Below the pieces are notes generated by a model. It was not told where the DNA came from and made no database searches. It worked only from the letters and a program-made list of their open reading frames with translations. Positions 35,943-44,702 of a stretch of DNA of 64,000 bases are shown here, piece after piece (position 1 is the first letter of the stretch; the number at the start of each line of letters is the position of its first letter). The stretch spans positions 1 through 64,000 of the forward strand of contig NZ_JAWLCK010000001.1 in NCBI RefSeq assembly GCF_041687175.1. The letters are read 5' to 3'. The position numbers were made by a program, and so were the translations under genes. The DNA is from Lutispora sp041687175. GTDB taxonomy: Bacteria; Bacillota; Clostridia; Lutisporales; Lutisporaceae.

Positions 35943-36212
35943 CTACCTTATATATGTATGTATATTTTCATATAGATTTATTGTAAACTCAGTTATCATA
36001 TTGCCCATCCATGGGCCAAAAATTATTAGTGTCAATAATATTGTTATAAGCTTTGGTATAAATGAAAGAGTTGCTTCCTGTATTTGGGTTGTAGCCTGTA
36101 TAATACTGACTAACAGGCCTACTAACAAACCTAAACCCAAAATGGGCGCTGAAATCATTACCGCAAGACTAATGGCTCTTTGGGCTACATCCATTACTAT
36201 ACTTTGATCCAT
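35943..36212 (-). CDS. fliQ: Flagellar export gate protein FliQ
   Basis: FliQ is an 89-residue protein with two membrane helices and the short loop LVGLLVSIIQATTQIQEATLSFIPK (in parts), typical of the FliQ/SctS family. Four copies surround the FliP5-FliR1 core of the export gate. It lies between fliP and fliR. Confidence 0.96.
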   Translation of the reverse strand: MDQSIVMDVAQRAISLAVMISAPILGLGLLVGLLVSIIQATTQIQEATLSFIPKLITILLTLIIFGPWMGNMITEFTINLYENIHTYIR

Positions 36213-36233
36213 AAAAACACCTCATTAATTTGA

Positions 36234-36992
36234 CTAAAAGCCTAATATTAAAGATCTAACAATAAGATTCCATCCATCTACCATCACAAATAGTAATATC
36301 TTAAAGGGCATGGAAATCATAACTGGAGGTAACATCATCATACCCATTGACATTAAAGTGCTGGCAACTACCATATCTATTATTAAAAAAGGTATGTAAA
36401 GAAAAAATCCTATTTGAAAAGCTGTTTTTAGCTCGCTTATTATAAAAGCAGGAATTAATGCTCTTGTTGGTATGTCGTCAAGGCTTACTGTACTGTCAAG
36501 TTGACCAAGTTTTAAAAATAATGCCATATCTTTTTCCCTTGTATACTTAAACATAAAGTTTCTTATAGGCTTCATTGCACTCTCTATAGCCTCTTCTTGA
36601 GAAATTTGTTCTTCCATAAAGGGCTTTATGGCTGTATCATTTATTTCAGTGAATACAGGAGTCATAATAAAAATAGTTAAAAATAAAGCGAGCCCAATTA
36701 GTATTTGATTCGAAGGCATTTGCTGAGTTCCTAAAGCACTTCTGGTAAAAGACAATACTATAACTATTCTTGTAAATGAGGTAAGCATAATCAGTATAGA
36801 TGGTGCTAACGACAAAATTGTAAGTATAAACAATATTTGTAAGCTTAAAGCAACCTCCTGGGGTGATTCAGCAGCTTTTACATTTAAATCGATATTAGGT
36901 ATTGGTAAAGCTGGTTCAGCATATACAAAGCATCCTACCATCAGTGCAATTATAATAAAAAATAATAATTTTTTTAAAACTCTTTTATTCAT
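36234..36992 (-). CDS. fliP: Flagellar export gate protein FliP
   Basis: FliP forms the pentameric entry channel of flagellar secretion. The N-terminus is a cleavable signal peptide (MNKRVLKKLLFFIIIALMVG with the YAEP cleavage region near 25), as known for FliP. Then come SLAPSILIMLTSFTRIVIVLS (in parts), a periplasmic-side domain and PAFIISELKTAFQIGFFLY, PFLIIDMVVASTLMSMGMM and VDGWNLI. The ATG at 36992 overlaps fliO by 8 nt; the frame is open farther upstream but that part is fliO in another frame. 252 residues. Confidence 0.96.
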   Translation of the reverse strand: MNKRVLKKLLFFIIIALMVGCFVYAEPALPIPNIDLNVKAAESPQEVALSLQILFILTILSLAPSILIMLTSFTRIVIVLSFTRSALGTQQMPSNQILIGLALFLTIFIMTPVFTEINDTAIKPFMEEQISQEEAIESAMKPIRNFMFKYTREKDMALFLKLGQLDSTVSLDDIPTRALIPAFIISELKTAFQIGFFLYIPFLIIDMVVASTLMSMGMMMLPPVMISMPFKILLFVMVDGWNLIVRSLILGF

Positions 36993-37416
36993 TTCCTTTA
37001 TTCCCTTTGATAATCTTATTGAGCTTCTTAATATTATGTTTAATACTGTTTCGACCACTAAATATATTTGTATTGTCATAAGCATTGTCCAAATAACTAT
37101 CAAAGTCGCCATAGCTATCATCATTAGTAATTTGCTCTTTAAAAGATTCATCTGCAAGCTTGTCTACTAAACATATACCTTTTTGACTGCTTGATATTAA
37201 GTAATATTCATTGCATACTTTTATAATATGCAAATGTTTATCATTCCCTAATGCTAGAGTCTCAATAAGTTTCATAAATCTATTTTTCCCTGAAGCTCTT
37301 CTGCCAATAAATCTGGAAAAATAATAACTGATACCTAATACTATGAAGAATACAATCAAGATGTAGATCATTTTCAAAAAACTCATAAAACCATTTGATT
37401 CGTACAATCCATCCAT
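36985..37416 (-). CDS. fliO: Flagellar biosynthesis protein FliO
   Basis: FliO is a scaffold for assembly of the FliP ring. The 143-residue protein has one membrane helix (about 14-34), then a beta-rich cytoplasmic part with the family pattern FMKLIETLALGNDKHLHIIKVCNEYYLI (in parts) and a charged tail. FliO is poorly conserved, so the call rests on pattern, length and position between cheY and fliP. The start has only a weak ribosome binding site. Confidence 0.9.
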   Translation of the reverse strand: MDGLYESNGFMSFLKMIYILIVFFIVLGISYYFSRFIGRRASGKNRFMKLIETLALGNDKHLHIIKVCNEYYLISSSQKGICLVDKLADESFKEQITNDDSYGDFDSYLDNAYDNTNIFSGRNSIKHNIKKLNKIIKGNKGNE

Positions 37417-37420
37417 AGCT

Positions 37421-37783
37421 TTAACTTAATACCTTCTTTACTGCTTCAATTATCCTCTCAGCTTGAAATGGTTTTACAATAAAATCCTTTGCACCCGCTT
37501 GAATGGCTTCTATTACCATTGCTTGTTGTCCCATAGCAGAGCACATGATAATTTTTGCTGAAGGATTTATTTTTTTTATTTCCTTAACAGCCTGTATTCC
37601 GTCTACTTCAGGCATAGTTATATCCATAATTACAAGTTCAGGAGAAAGTTCTTTATATTTTTCAACAGCCTTTAGCCCATTTTCAGCCTCTCCAGCGATT
37701 GTAAAACCATTCTTAACTAGTACGTCTTTTATCATCATTCTCATAAATGCAGCATCATCTACAATTAAAATACCATTAGCCAT
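37421..37783 (-). CDS. cheY: Chemotaxis response regulator CheY
   Basis: This single receiver domain of 120 residues carries the acidic pair Asp9/Asp10, the phosphorylation site Asp54 (VIMDITMP), Ser82 in the Ser/Thr switch position and Lys104 in IVKPF. CheY-P binds FliM and the switch. It lies between fliY and fliO, as in B. subtilis, where its phosphatase FliY is the neighbour. Confidence 0.96.
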   Translation of the reverse strand: MANGILIVDDAAFMRMMIKDVLVKNGFTIAGEAENGLKAVEKYKELSPELVIMDITMPEVDGIQAVKEIKKINPSAKIIMCSAMGQQAMVIEAIQAGAKDFIVKPFQAERIIEAVKKVLS

Positions 37784-37820
37784 TCTATATCCTCCTAGTC
37801 CTTACTAATATATTATAACA

Positions 37821-38900
37821 TTATACTTTCTTAAGTCTTTTACTGGGACTCACAATATCGGTTATGCGTACACCAAAGCTCTCATCAATAACAACTACCT
37901 CAGCTTTAGCAATAAACTTTCCATTTACAATAACATCTACAGGCTCGCCTGCAAGCCTATCTAGTTCAACAACAGTACCAGGTCCAAATTCTAATATATC
38001 TTTTATCAACCTTTTTGTTCTCCCTAGTTCCACTGTTATTTCAAGTGGAACATCCATAATCAAATCAATATTCTCTTTATTACTATTTATATTATCTTTA
38101 TCAAATTCTTCAAATTGTACAGGTTGAATCTGAACATGATGCATATCAGTCTTTTTTGCTTCTGGAATATCGTCATCATGTCTTACACTTTTATCTACTA
38201 TTCGACTTTTATCTGGTAATTCCTTCTTATCTATTTCTATTTCTTCATTATCTGCTTTAGGATTTAGTAAGTCCTTCACCATTTTTTTTGCAAAATCTAC
38301 AGGTATAAGCTGCATTATCTCACTATCAAGAACACCTTCAACTTCCATTTTGAACGCGACTCTCACAATTGAATCATTGAAACTAAACTTCATAGGGTTC
38401 GATTCTTTAAAACTCATTAAAAATGCTTTCGGTGGAGATATGTTGATACTCTTGTTAAATATACTGGATAATGAAGTAGATGACGAGCCTATCATTTGAT
38501 TCATAGCTTCACCTATAGCACTTAAATGCAAATCATTTATATCTCCTTCAATATTATGACCGTCCCCACCCATCATCAGATCCGTAATTATTTTTACATC
38601 CTCTTCTTTAAGAATTAATAGATTAGAGCCTTCAAAACCCTCAGTAAATTTAACCTCAACTGCTACATAAGGGATAGGATACTCCCTCACTAAATCATCC
38701 CAAGTCATTACACTAACCTTTGGAGTAGTTATAGTAACTTTATTATTCAACAGCGCAAATAAAGTTGTGGCTGATGTACCCATGCTAATATTACCAATTT
38801 CCCCTATAGCATCAACTTCTTCCGGGGTAAGAACCGCATCGCTTTGATTGTTTCCTCTTAATAGAGCATCTATTTCTTCTTGTGTAAGCATATCACTCAT
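37821..38900 (-). CDS. fliY: Flagellar switch protein and CheY-P phosphatase FliY
   Basis: FliY combines a CheC-like phosphatase with a C-terminal FliN-type C-ring domain. An N-terminal LTQEEIDALL peptide (CheY-binding type) is followed by two active-site copies, VDAIGEIGNISMGTSATTL (near 33) and LSAIGEAMNQMIGSSS (near 125). A variable linker leads to the SpoA/FliN domain (about 270-355; PLEITVELGRTKRLIKDIL, in parts). The ATG at 38900 is 9 nt after GAGGAG and overlaps fliM by 8 nt. It is the third phosphatase-related protein here beside CheC and CheD. Confidence 0.95.
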   Translation of the reverse strand: MSDMLTQEEIDALLRGNNQSDAVLTPEEVDAIGEIGNISMGTSATTLFALLNNKVTITTPKVSVMTWDDLVREYPIPYVAVEVKFTEGFEGSNLLILKEEDVKIITDLMMGGDGHNIEGDINDLHLSAIGEAMNQMIGSSSTSLSSIFNKSINISPPKAFLMSFKESNPMKFSFNDSIVRVAFKMEVEGVLDSEIMQLIPVDFAKKMVKDLLNPKADNEEIEIDKKELPDKSRIVDKSVRHDDDIPEAKKTDMHHVQIQPVQFEEFDKDNINSNKENIDLIMDVPLEITVELGRTKRLIKDILEFGPGTVVELDRLAGEPVDVIVNGKFIAKAEVVVIDESFGVRITDIVSPSKRLKKV

Positions 38901-39888
38901 CTGCCTCATCTCCTCTCTTCTCTATTCTAGTAACTTTAACCGCAACTTTATTTTTCTTCAATCCAGGATAACAGTAGAATTTCAGATTATTTCCTATAAA
39001 GACTGCCAATTCTTCATTTATTGGCTTGTCTAATAAGACAACATCCCCTACCTGAAGGTTTAATATATCTTTTATACTCAAAACAGCTTTACCCAAAACT
39101 ACACTTAAGGGTAAGTATGTCCTCTCTATTCTTTTCTCCAAATTTTGCATTTCACTTGCTGAAACTTCCTTTGTAAGGCCAGAAAACCAGAATTTAGTTG
39201 TAAGTTTCGCAATAATAGGCTCAATAACTATATGAGGTATACATATATGAATTGACCCTTCTACAGATCCAATCTTCACATTTAAAGTTACTAAAGCTAT
39301 GGTTTCATTAGGTGACATTATCTGGGCAAACTGAGTATTTGTTTCTATATTTTTGAGTTTAGGCTTTAGCTCAGCTACATTTTTCCATGGGTCCTTGTAT
39401 AAGTTTAAAACCTGATTAAGAACCTTTTCAATAATAGTTAATTCTATCTCTGTAAATACACGATTCTTTTCATAGACCTGCCCAGCTCCTCCTAGAATTC
39501 TATCTATCATTGTAAAACTAATTGTCGGACTTATTTCTAATAATATTGACCCACTTAGTGGCAAAAAATCAACTACCCCAAGAGTAGATGGGTTTGGCAT
39601 TGAGTTGCTGAACTCATAATAAGTTAGTTGATCAACCGAAACAACCTCTACTTGAACTAAAGATCTCAAATACCCTGACAAATATGTCTGCAAAAGTCGT
39701 GAAAAGTTATCATGTATCATCTGCAGAGTCCTTAACTGGTCCTTTGCAAACTTATTTGGTATTTTGAAATCATATGTTCTTACTTTTCTTTCTTCTTTTT
39801 CTTCTTTGATTTCTTTTACATCTAATTCTCCAGTATTTAACGCATTTAATAAAGCATCGATTTCAACTTGTGATAATACTTCGGTCAA
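38893..39888 (-). CDS. fliM: Flagellar switch protein FliM
   Basis: FliM is the C-ring subunit that binds CheY-P and FliG. The N-terminal VLSQVEIDALLNAL is the CheY-P-binding peptide. The CheC-like middle domain (about 50-230) has KFAKDQLRTLQMIHDNFSR (in parts) and the C-terminal SpoA domain ends in CYPGLKKNKVAVKV. The start is a TTG, 9 nt after AGGAGG. 331 residues is normal. Confidence 0.97.
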   Translation of the reverse strand: MTEVLSQVEIDALLNALNTGELDVKEIKEEKEERKVRTYDFKIPNKFAKDQLRTLQMIHDNFSRLLQTYLSGYLRSLVQVEVVSVDQLTYYEFSNSMPNPSTLGVVDFLPLSGSILLEISPTISFTMIDRILGGAGQVYEKNRVFTEIELTIIEKVLNQVLNLYKDPWKNVAELKPKLKNIETNTQFAQIMSPNETIALVTLNVKIGSVEGSIHICIPHIVIEPIIAKLTTKFWFSGLTKEVSASEMQNLEKRIERTYLPLSVVLGKAVLSIKDILNLQVGDVVLLDKPINEELAVFIGNNLKFYCYPGLKKNKVAVKVTRIEKRGDEADE

Positions 39889-39904
39889 TAGTTGCCACCT
39901 CCTG

Positions 39905-40330
39905 TTATTGGATTATGAACTCATCGAAATATACATTAAGCACCTTTTCAGTGTTAAGTAGTTTCCTGGTTACATTTAATATTTCCTTTTGGAGATTCGA
40001 TTGACCTTCCGACCCTTTTAAGTCTTCTTCGGTTTTTCCCCTTAGAAGCAGATTTATCTCATGTCGTATCTCAGGGTTTCTTGCTTTTACAATTTCTTGT
40101 ATTTTTGAGTTTGAAAGCTCCATCTTAATGGTGACTTTAAGTATCCTATTACTATCTTTTACATTGCTTATAAATGATTCATCGAATGAGTACATAATAA
40201 TATTCTTATTTATTTTTAAAGATTCTTCTTCTCCTCCAATGTTTTTTTGCATAAAAAACACTGTTAACCCAAATGTTATAACTATAATTAATATAATAAC
40301 TATAATAAGTAAAATATTTTTCTTTATCAA
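39905..40330 (-). CDS. fliL: Flagellar basal body-associated protein FliL
   Basis: FliL is a single-pass membrane protein that surrounds and stabilises stator units. It has one N-terminal membrane helix (about 4-25) and a periplasmic-side domain with the family end motif GKTEEDLKG..GQSNLQKEIL and a short C-terminal strand. The start is a TTG at 40330, 6 nt after GGAGGG; the TTG two codons upstream directly abuts the site. 141 residues is normal. It follows motB. Confidence 0.94.
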   Translation of the reverse strand: MIKKNILLIIVIILIIVITFGLTVFFMQKNIGGEEESLKINKNIIMYSFDESFISNVKDSNRILKVTIKMELSNSKIQEIVKARNPEIRHEINLLLRGKTEEDLKGSEGQSNLQKEILNVTRKLLNTEKVLNVYFDEFIIQ

Positions 40331-40360
40331 CTTCAACCCTCCATATTAATATAGGTTAGG

Positions 40361-41071
40361 TTAGTTCCCATTTGACTCAGAATTTATAATCACAATATCC
40401 ACTCTTCTATTATTCTGCCTTCCTTCTGCAGTGTCGTTTGTGTCTATTGGATGGTACTCGCCGTATCCAACAGCTGATAATCTCCATGGCTCAATATTTC
40501 TAACTTCAATCAAATATTTAAGCACATTCACAGCCCTTGTAGTTGAAAGCTCCCAATTTGAAGGAAACTTTTCCGTATTTATAGGTACATTGTCTGTATG
40601 TCCTTCAATTCTAATGTTTTTACCACTTTCCATTATTACATCAGAGATCATTTCTATGATATACTTTGCTTCATTCTTTATCTCTGCTTTGCCGGAATCA
40701 AACAGTGTTGCATCTAATAATCTTACAAGCAATCCTCTCTCATCAAGAATAAGGGACACACTCTTTTCCAAATTATTCTCTTTAATAAAATCGTCCATTT
40801 GCTCCTTTATTCTTTTAAAATCATTTTCCTCATCCCTTGTGTCTCCAGGAAAAGTATTTATAAGAGGGTCTACCTGTACAATGACTCCTGAATCCAACAC
40901 ACCCAAAGAACCTTGCATAGATTGTATAATAGCCTTAAACTTATTGTTATCGATTGTAGAAAAAGAGAATAACAAAACAAAGAAACAAAGCAATAAAGTT
41001 ACAAGATCTCCATAAGTGGTCATCCATTCTGGGGAGCCTTTGTTGCTATCTTCAGGCTTTCTTCTTGCCAT
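40361..41071 (-). CDS. motB: Flagellar stator protein MotB
   Basis: MotB anchors the stator to peptidoglycan. The membrane helix carries the proton- or sodium-binding Asp22 in MTTYGDLVTLLLCFF. The C-terminal OmpA-like domain (about 115-230) has IRIEGHTDNVP, NWELSTTRAVNVLKYL and the RRVDIVI ending. 236 residues is normal. It lies 2 nt after motA. The sequence does not settle whether the ion is H+ or Na+. Confidence 0.97.
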   Translation of the reverse strand: MARRKPEDSNKGSPEWMTTYGDLVTLLLCFFVLLFSFSTIDNNKFKAIIQSMQGSLGVLDSGVIVQVDPLINTFPGDTRDEENDFKRIKEQMDDFIKENNLEKSVSLILDERGLLVRLLDATLFDSGKAEIKNEAKYIIEMISDVIMESGKNIRIEGHTDNVPINTEKFPSNWELSTTRAVNVLKYLIEVRNIEPWRLSAVGYGEYHPIDTNDTAEGRQNNRRVDIVIINSESNGN

Positions 41072-41073
41072 TA

Positions 41074-41865
41074 TTATTCAACTCCCTCATTTTGTTCTTT
41101 CTCTTTTTTCATATTTTTTCTTATCGTTGGAGATAAAAAGGCTTTTAGCTTTTCTTCAATTATTCTCGGATTCTCTCCAGCTTGTATTGAAAGCATACCC
41201 TCAAGCATCACGTCTTTTAGAAGTATTTCCTGAGAACTTCTAATTCTAAGTTTGTTAGCAACCGGAGTGCAGAACAAATTAGCTATTAATGATCCATAAA
41301 ATGTTGTAACAATTGCTACTGCCATATTTGGTCCCACGGAAGAAGGATCTGTAAGATTAGCCAGCATGTTTATCAAGCCTATGAGAGTTCCAATCATACC
41401 AAAACCTGGTCCTAACGCTCCCATGACTTCATATACATTCTGATTTCCTTTATGTCTATCTTCTATGAAAGCCAATTCAGTTTCTAAAATATTCCTCACA
41501 AGTTCCGGATCGGTTCCATCTACTATAAGCATAATACCTTTTTGCAAGAACTCATCCTCAATTTGCATAGCTGCTTCCTCTAACGCAAGAAGCCCTTCCT
41601 TTCTTGCTATATTAGCCAGATCTATAATAGATTTAATAATGTCATCCGAGTCGTAGTGTTTATAAAAGAATACATATTTAATTGATTTTAGAGCATCTTT
41701 TATGCTGCTTAATGGAAACGCAAAAACAACAGCTGAAAAAGTACCTCCAAAAGTAATAAGTACAGAATTAAAATCTATATAACCCATTATATTGCCGCTG
41801 GCTAATATAGAAAATACTATAAAGAATAATCCTAATATCAGTCCGGCAAAAGATGCTATGTCCAA
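41074..41865 (-). CDS. motA: Flagellar stator protein MotA
   Basis: MotA forms the rotor-facing pentamer of the stator. Four membrane helices are visible (two N-terminal, two near 145-205 with GPGFGMIGTLIGLINML and MAVAIVTTFYGSLIANL). The cytoplasmic loop includes the charged region ELAFIEDRHKGNQ. The start is a TTG, 7 nt after AGAGGTG. 263 residues is normal. motA and motB lie inside the main flagellar operon here, as in several Clostridia. Confidence 0.96.
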   Translation of the reverse strand: MDIASFAGLILGLFFIVFSILASGNIMGYIDFNSVLITFGGTFSAVVFAFPLSSIKDALKSIKYVFFYKHYDSDDIIKSIIDLANIARKEGLLALEEAAMQIEDEFLQKGIMLIVDGTDPELVRNILETELAFIEDRHKGNQNVYEVMGALGPGFGMIGTLIGLINMLANLTDPSSVGPNMAVAIVTTFYGSLIANLFCTPVANKLRIRSSQEILLKDVMLEGMLSIQAGENPRIIEEKLKAFLSPTIRKNMKKEKEQNEGVE

Positions 41866-41887
41866 TTAACTGCACCTCTTTTCACAC

Positions 41888-42094
41888 TTAATCTTTTATT
41901 AATAAATCTTCATTAGTAAACACTCTTCTTTTAAATTCAATAATTCTATCAATTACTTCACTTGCTTTTTCTAAAACTACATATTTTTTCCCATCCCTCA
42001 GAGTAATTACAGTGTCTGGTGTTTCTTCAATTATTTCAATTAAGTCAAAGTTTATATAATATTCTTTTCCATTTAACCTTGTAACTTTAATCAT
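41888..42094 (-). CDS. flbD: Small flagellar protein FlbD (SwrD family)
   Basis: The 68-residue protein matches the FlbD/SwrD family: MIKVTRLNGKEYYINFDLIEIIE, PDTVITLRDGKKYVV and a C-terminal helix. In B. subtilis, SwrD raises flagellar motor torque. It lies between flgE and motA, its usual position. A strong hairpin separates it from flgE. Confidence 0.92.
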   Translation of the reverse strand: MIKVTRLNGKEYYINFDLIEIIEETPDTVITLRDGKKYVVLEKASEVIDRIIEFKRRVFTNEDLLIKD

Positions 42095-42114
42095 CTAATC
42101 GCATCCTTTTTATA

Positions 42115-42141
42115 TAGTCCCTGGGCACAGCCCAGGGACTA
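42115..42141 (-). other. 12-bp hairpin in the flgE-flbD spacer
   Basis: TAGTCCCTGGGC and GCCCAGGGACTA form a perfect 12-bp stem with a 3-nt loop, starting 9 nt after the flgE stop. No T-run follows (TATATAAAAAGG), so an intrinsic terminator is unlikely. It may protect the flgE message 3' end or reduce readthrough into flbD-motA. Confidence 0.7.
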
Positions 42142-42149
42142 TTACCTCA

Positions 42150-43589
42150 TTATCTCTTCATATTAACTAACTCTTGAAGCATCTCATCAGATGTAGTAAT
42201 AATTCTGGAGTTGGCTTGGAAGCCTCTCTGGGTAGTTATCATCTCTGTAAATTCGGCTGATATATCAACATTGGACATCTCTAAAGTCCCTGGATTTAAA
42301 GCTCCTAACCCGCTGCTGCCTGGAATGCCGTATATAGGTTCTCCAGAGTTTGGGCTAACCTGGTACATATTTTCTGATGTTTTCTCCAATCCTGCTGGAT
42401 TCTTAAATGCTGCCAAGGCTATCTGTCCTATAACTCTGCTTTGGCCATTGGTGAATATCCCAAAAATTTCTCCTGACTGACCAATGCTGAATGTATCCAG
42501 GTAGCCCTGTGGGTAACCACTCTTGTTTGTTATTGATGCAGTTGAATCATTTGCAAACTGGGTTAAGCCTTCAAAATTTACATCAATCTCCATATCGTCA
42601 AATATCTGATTTCCATCTGCATCTTGTCCCGGTATCACCAGTGTGATTTTACTAACCTTATCGGGATCATTAGTAATTAATTTACCATCTGAATCAAACT
42701 TAATCGGAATTACAATTTCATCAAGAGTTGGCGGGTCACTTACAGTAGTAGTATCATCTTTAGCAAAATAACTCATATCATCTAAATTTTGAACTATTAC
42801 ACCCCATTCATTATCGCTGCCTACAGTTGAACCATCTGCCAATCCTCGAATAAATGTAAACTTAACCTTATGCTGTCCTCCTAAGCTATCATAGAAAACC
42901 GAAGTTGTTTCTCTAAACTTTACACCACCACTAAACTCCAATGATTTATCAGCAGCAATGCTAATATAATCAGAAGGATCAGAAAGTGTTGTACCATCTT
43001 CTTCATACATAGGTATTCTTGCTATATCTTTATCCAAATTTCCTTCCATTGTGGCACTATCTGTAGCCATAGCTGGGAAGGATTTGGATTTTGATATTAC
43101 AATACCTTCCATAACACCTTTCAACACTGTAGATCCATCTGGAGCAGGATTCCTTTCTTCATCTTCCATATAGCCAAGCACTCTGTAACCATTTGAAGCA
43201 ACTAAATTGCCGTATTCATCCAATTTAAAATTTCCTGCTCTCGTATATGTTCTGTTTAGAAAATCACTGCTATTGGAAAGTATAAAAAACCCGTCACCGT
43301 TGATAGCCAAATCAGTGTTATTGTCAGTTCTTTGAACAGCACCCCTGATATGGAAAGTATCAATTGATGATAATGAAATTCCTAAACCTATTTGCTGAGG
43401 GTTAGTGCCTCCTCTTCCAAGTTGAGGCGAGCTTGCACCTTTTATGGTCTGGTTAAAAACCTCCTGGAAGGTTGCTCTTTGGCTTTTAAAACCAACGGTA
43501 TTCACATTTGATATATTGTTGCCTATTACATCCATTTTCAGCTGATGGGCTCTCAGCCCTGATACACCTGAAAACATAGATCTCATCAT
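42150..43589 (-). CDS. flgE: Flagellar hook protein FlgE
   Basis: FlgE is the structural protein of the hook. The N-terminal rod/hook signature SMFSGVSGLRAHQLKMDVIGNNISNVNTVGFKS (in parts) and the C-terminal GTLEMSNVDISAEFTEMITTQRGFQANSRII (in parts) form the coiled D0 parts. The middle (about 130-400) holds the exposed domains. 479 residues is in the normal range. It follows flgD and the flagellar operon protein, which fits its need for the FlgD hook cap. Confidence 0.96.
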   Translation of the reverse strand: MMRSMFSGVSGLRAHQLKMDVIGNNISNVNTVGFKSQRATFQEVFNQTIKGASSPQLGRGGTNPQQIGLGISLSSIDTFHIRGAVQRTDNNTDLAINGDGFFILSNSSDFLNRTYTRAGNFKLDEYGNLVASNGYRVLGYMEDEERNPAPDGSTVLKGVMEGIVISKSKSFPAMATDSATMEGNLDKDIARIPMYEEDGTTLSDPSDYISIAADKSLEFSGGVKFRETTSVFYDSLGGQHKVKFTFIRGLADGSTVGSDNEWGVIVQNLDDMSYFAKDDTTTVSDPPTLDEIVIPIKFDSDGKLITNDPDKVSKITLVIPGQDADGNQIFDDMEIDVNFEGLTQFANDSTASITNKSGYPQGYLDTFSIGQSGEIFGIFTNGQSRVIGQIALAAFKNPAGLEKTSENMYQVSPNSGEPIYGIPGSSGLGALNPGTLEMSNVDISAEFTEMITTQRGFQANSRIITTSDEMLQELVNMKR

Positions 43590-43620
43590 AGAATATTCGA
43601 CCTCCTGTTTGCTTTAATAT

Positions 43621-43644
43621 CCCTTCATCTGTCGTTCAGAAGGG
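43621..43644 (-). other. Weak hairpin upstream of flgE
   Basis: CCCTTC and GAAGGG form a 6-bp stem with a 12-nt loop in the 80-nt spacer before flgE, about 30 nt before the flgE start. It may be a minor leader fold; the evidence is only the pairing. Confidence 0.3.
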
Positions 43645-43669
43645 TTAAGCCTCCTATAAAAGGTCCGGC

Positions 43670-44062
43670 TTATATAATTATGGCTCCATCAATATTAGTA
43701 AAAATATTATCCTTTAAAGACTCTTCTGTTGCTGCAGTAATAATTGTTTTACTCTTCACATTGGCTATCAATGCGGTACTGCCCAGAATTATCAAGGTAT
43801 CCTTTACACCCTTTTTTGCTGCTTTTTCAACAGCTTTATTAATATTATCTATATCGTTTTGAGAAAGCTTTACATTTCTTGACATAAGTCTCTCTTGTGC
43901 ATGTTTTGAAAATTTAACACTCTCATGCTGCTTTATCTTTTCATATAAGATATTCTCAAAACCAATATTCTGCTTGATGGAAGGCTTGTCCTGGGTATTG
44001 ATTTTATTGTTACTGCCAACAGGTATTATGTTTCTGTTTATGTTTATCTTAAAATCGTTCAT
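43670..44062 (-). CDS. Flagellar operon protein (TIGR02530 family)
   Basis: The 130-residue protein has the clear family signature KFSKHAQERLMSRNVKLSQ followed by VEKAAKKGVKDTLIILG, SKTIITA and the end FTNIDGAIII. These proteins are always found between flgD and flgE in Firmicutes and related phyla. The function has not been worked out to my knowledge; a role in hook assembly is suggested only by position. Confidence 0.9.
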   Translation of the reverse strand: MNDFKININRNIIPVGSNNKINTQDKPSIKQNIGFENILYEKIKQHESVKFSKHAQERLMSRNVKLSQNDIDNINKAVEKAAKKGVKDTLIILGSTALIANVKSKTIITAATEESLKDNIFTNIDGAIII

Positions 44063-44082
44063 GATATCACCTCAACAGTTTC

Positions 44083-44691
44083 TCATCTAACTTCGTAAAT
44101 TTCATCGAGGGATAGTTCATATTCACCTACAACTAATTTAATGTTGCCTTCTACGCTTTTAATTGATTCTACTGTTCCGGTTATTTCAACACCATCTCTT
44201 TTAGCTTTTACTTCTTTTCCCAGCATGCTATATGCCATATTGAATCTAATATTCTGCAGCATTATGCTATTTTGTTCCACAGCGTTTATTAAATCTGCTA
44301 CCTCATTAACAGACTCGTAGGGTATTTCTTTTGAATCTACCACCAGATAAGCTTCATCTCCAACTATTCTAACGCTATCAACAATCCCTGTTACATCCTG
44401 TAACTCGCCGGTTTCACTGCTTATGGTTGCGCTTATCAATTTGCCAACCATCCCATATGCTGAATTGAGCCTTGCAATCTTGTTTGTATTTTGTGCTTGT
44501 TCTAAGCTTGTGAATTGAGCCATCTGGGATATAAATTCCTTGTCATCCATTGGTTCTAAAGGATTTTGGTATCTCAGTTGAGTTACTAACAGATTTAAAA
44601 AAGCATCCTTGTTTAAAGAATCAGTGTATTCTTTTGCTTTATTGTTACTGTATACTGTGTTTGTATTACCTGTAACACCATTTACGCCCAC
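44083..44691 (-). CDS. flgD: Flagellar hook-cap (scaffold) protein FlgD
   Basis: FlgD forms the cap on which FlgE polymerises. The N-terminal signature DAFLNLLVTQLRYQNPLEPM and FISQMAQFTSLEQ is clear, and a beta-rich C-terminal part (about 85-200) follows. The start is a GTG after GGAGGTG. 202 residues is normal for the Firmicutes form. It lies between fliK and the flagellar operon protein. Confidence 0.95.
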   Translation of the reverse strand: MGVNGVTGNTNTVYSNNKAKEYTDSLNKDAFLNLLVTQLRYQNPLEPMDDKEFISQMAQFTSLEQAQNTNKIARLNSAYGMVGKLISATISSETGELQDVTGIVDSVRIVGDEAYLVVDSKEIPYESVNEVADLINAVEQNSIMLQNIRFNMAYSMLGKEVKAKRDGVEITGTVESIKSVEGNIKLVVGEYELSLDEIYEVR

Positions 44692-44702
44692 TTTTTCACC
44701 TC

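Noticed and set aside
36993..37157. Upstream extension of fliP by 55 residues
   Set aside because: The extension lies within fliO in another frame. The ATG at 36992 gives the expected FliP signal peptide and length.
40431..41015. 194-residue open frame on the plus strand opposite motB
   Set aside because: Antisense to a highly conserved gene, no motif, no start signal; same reasoning applies to long plus-strand frames opposite rbfA (3324-3989) and hslU (55359-55919).
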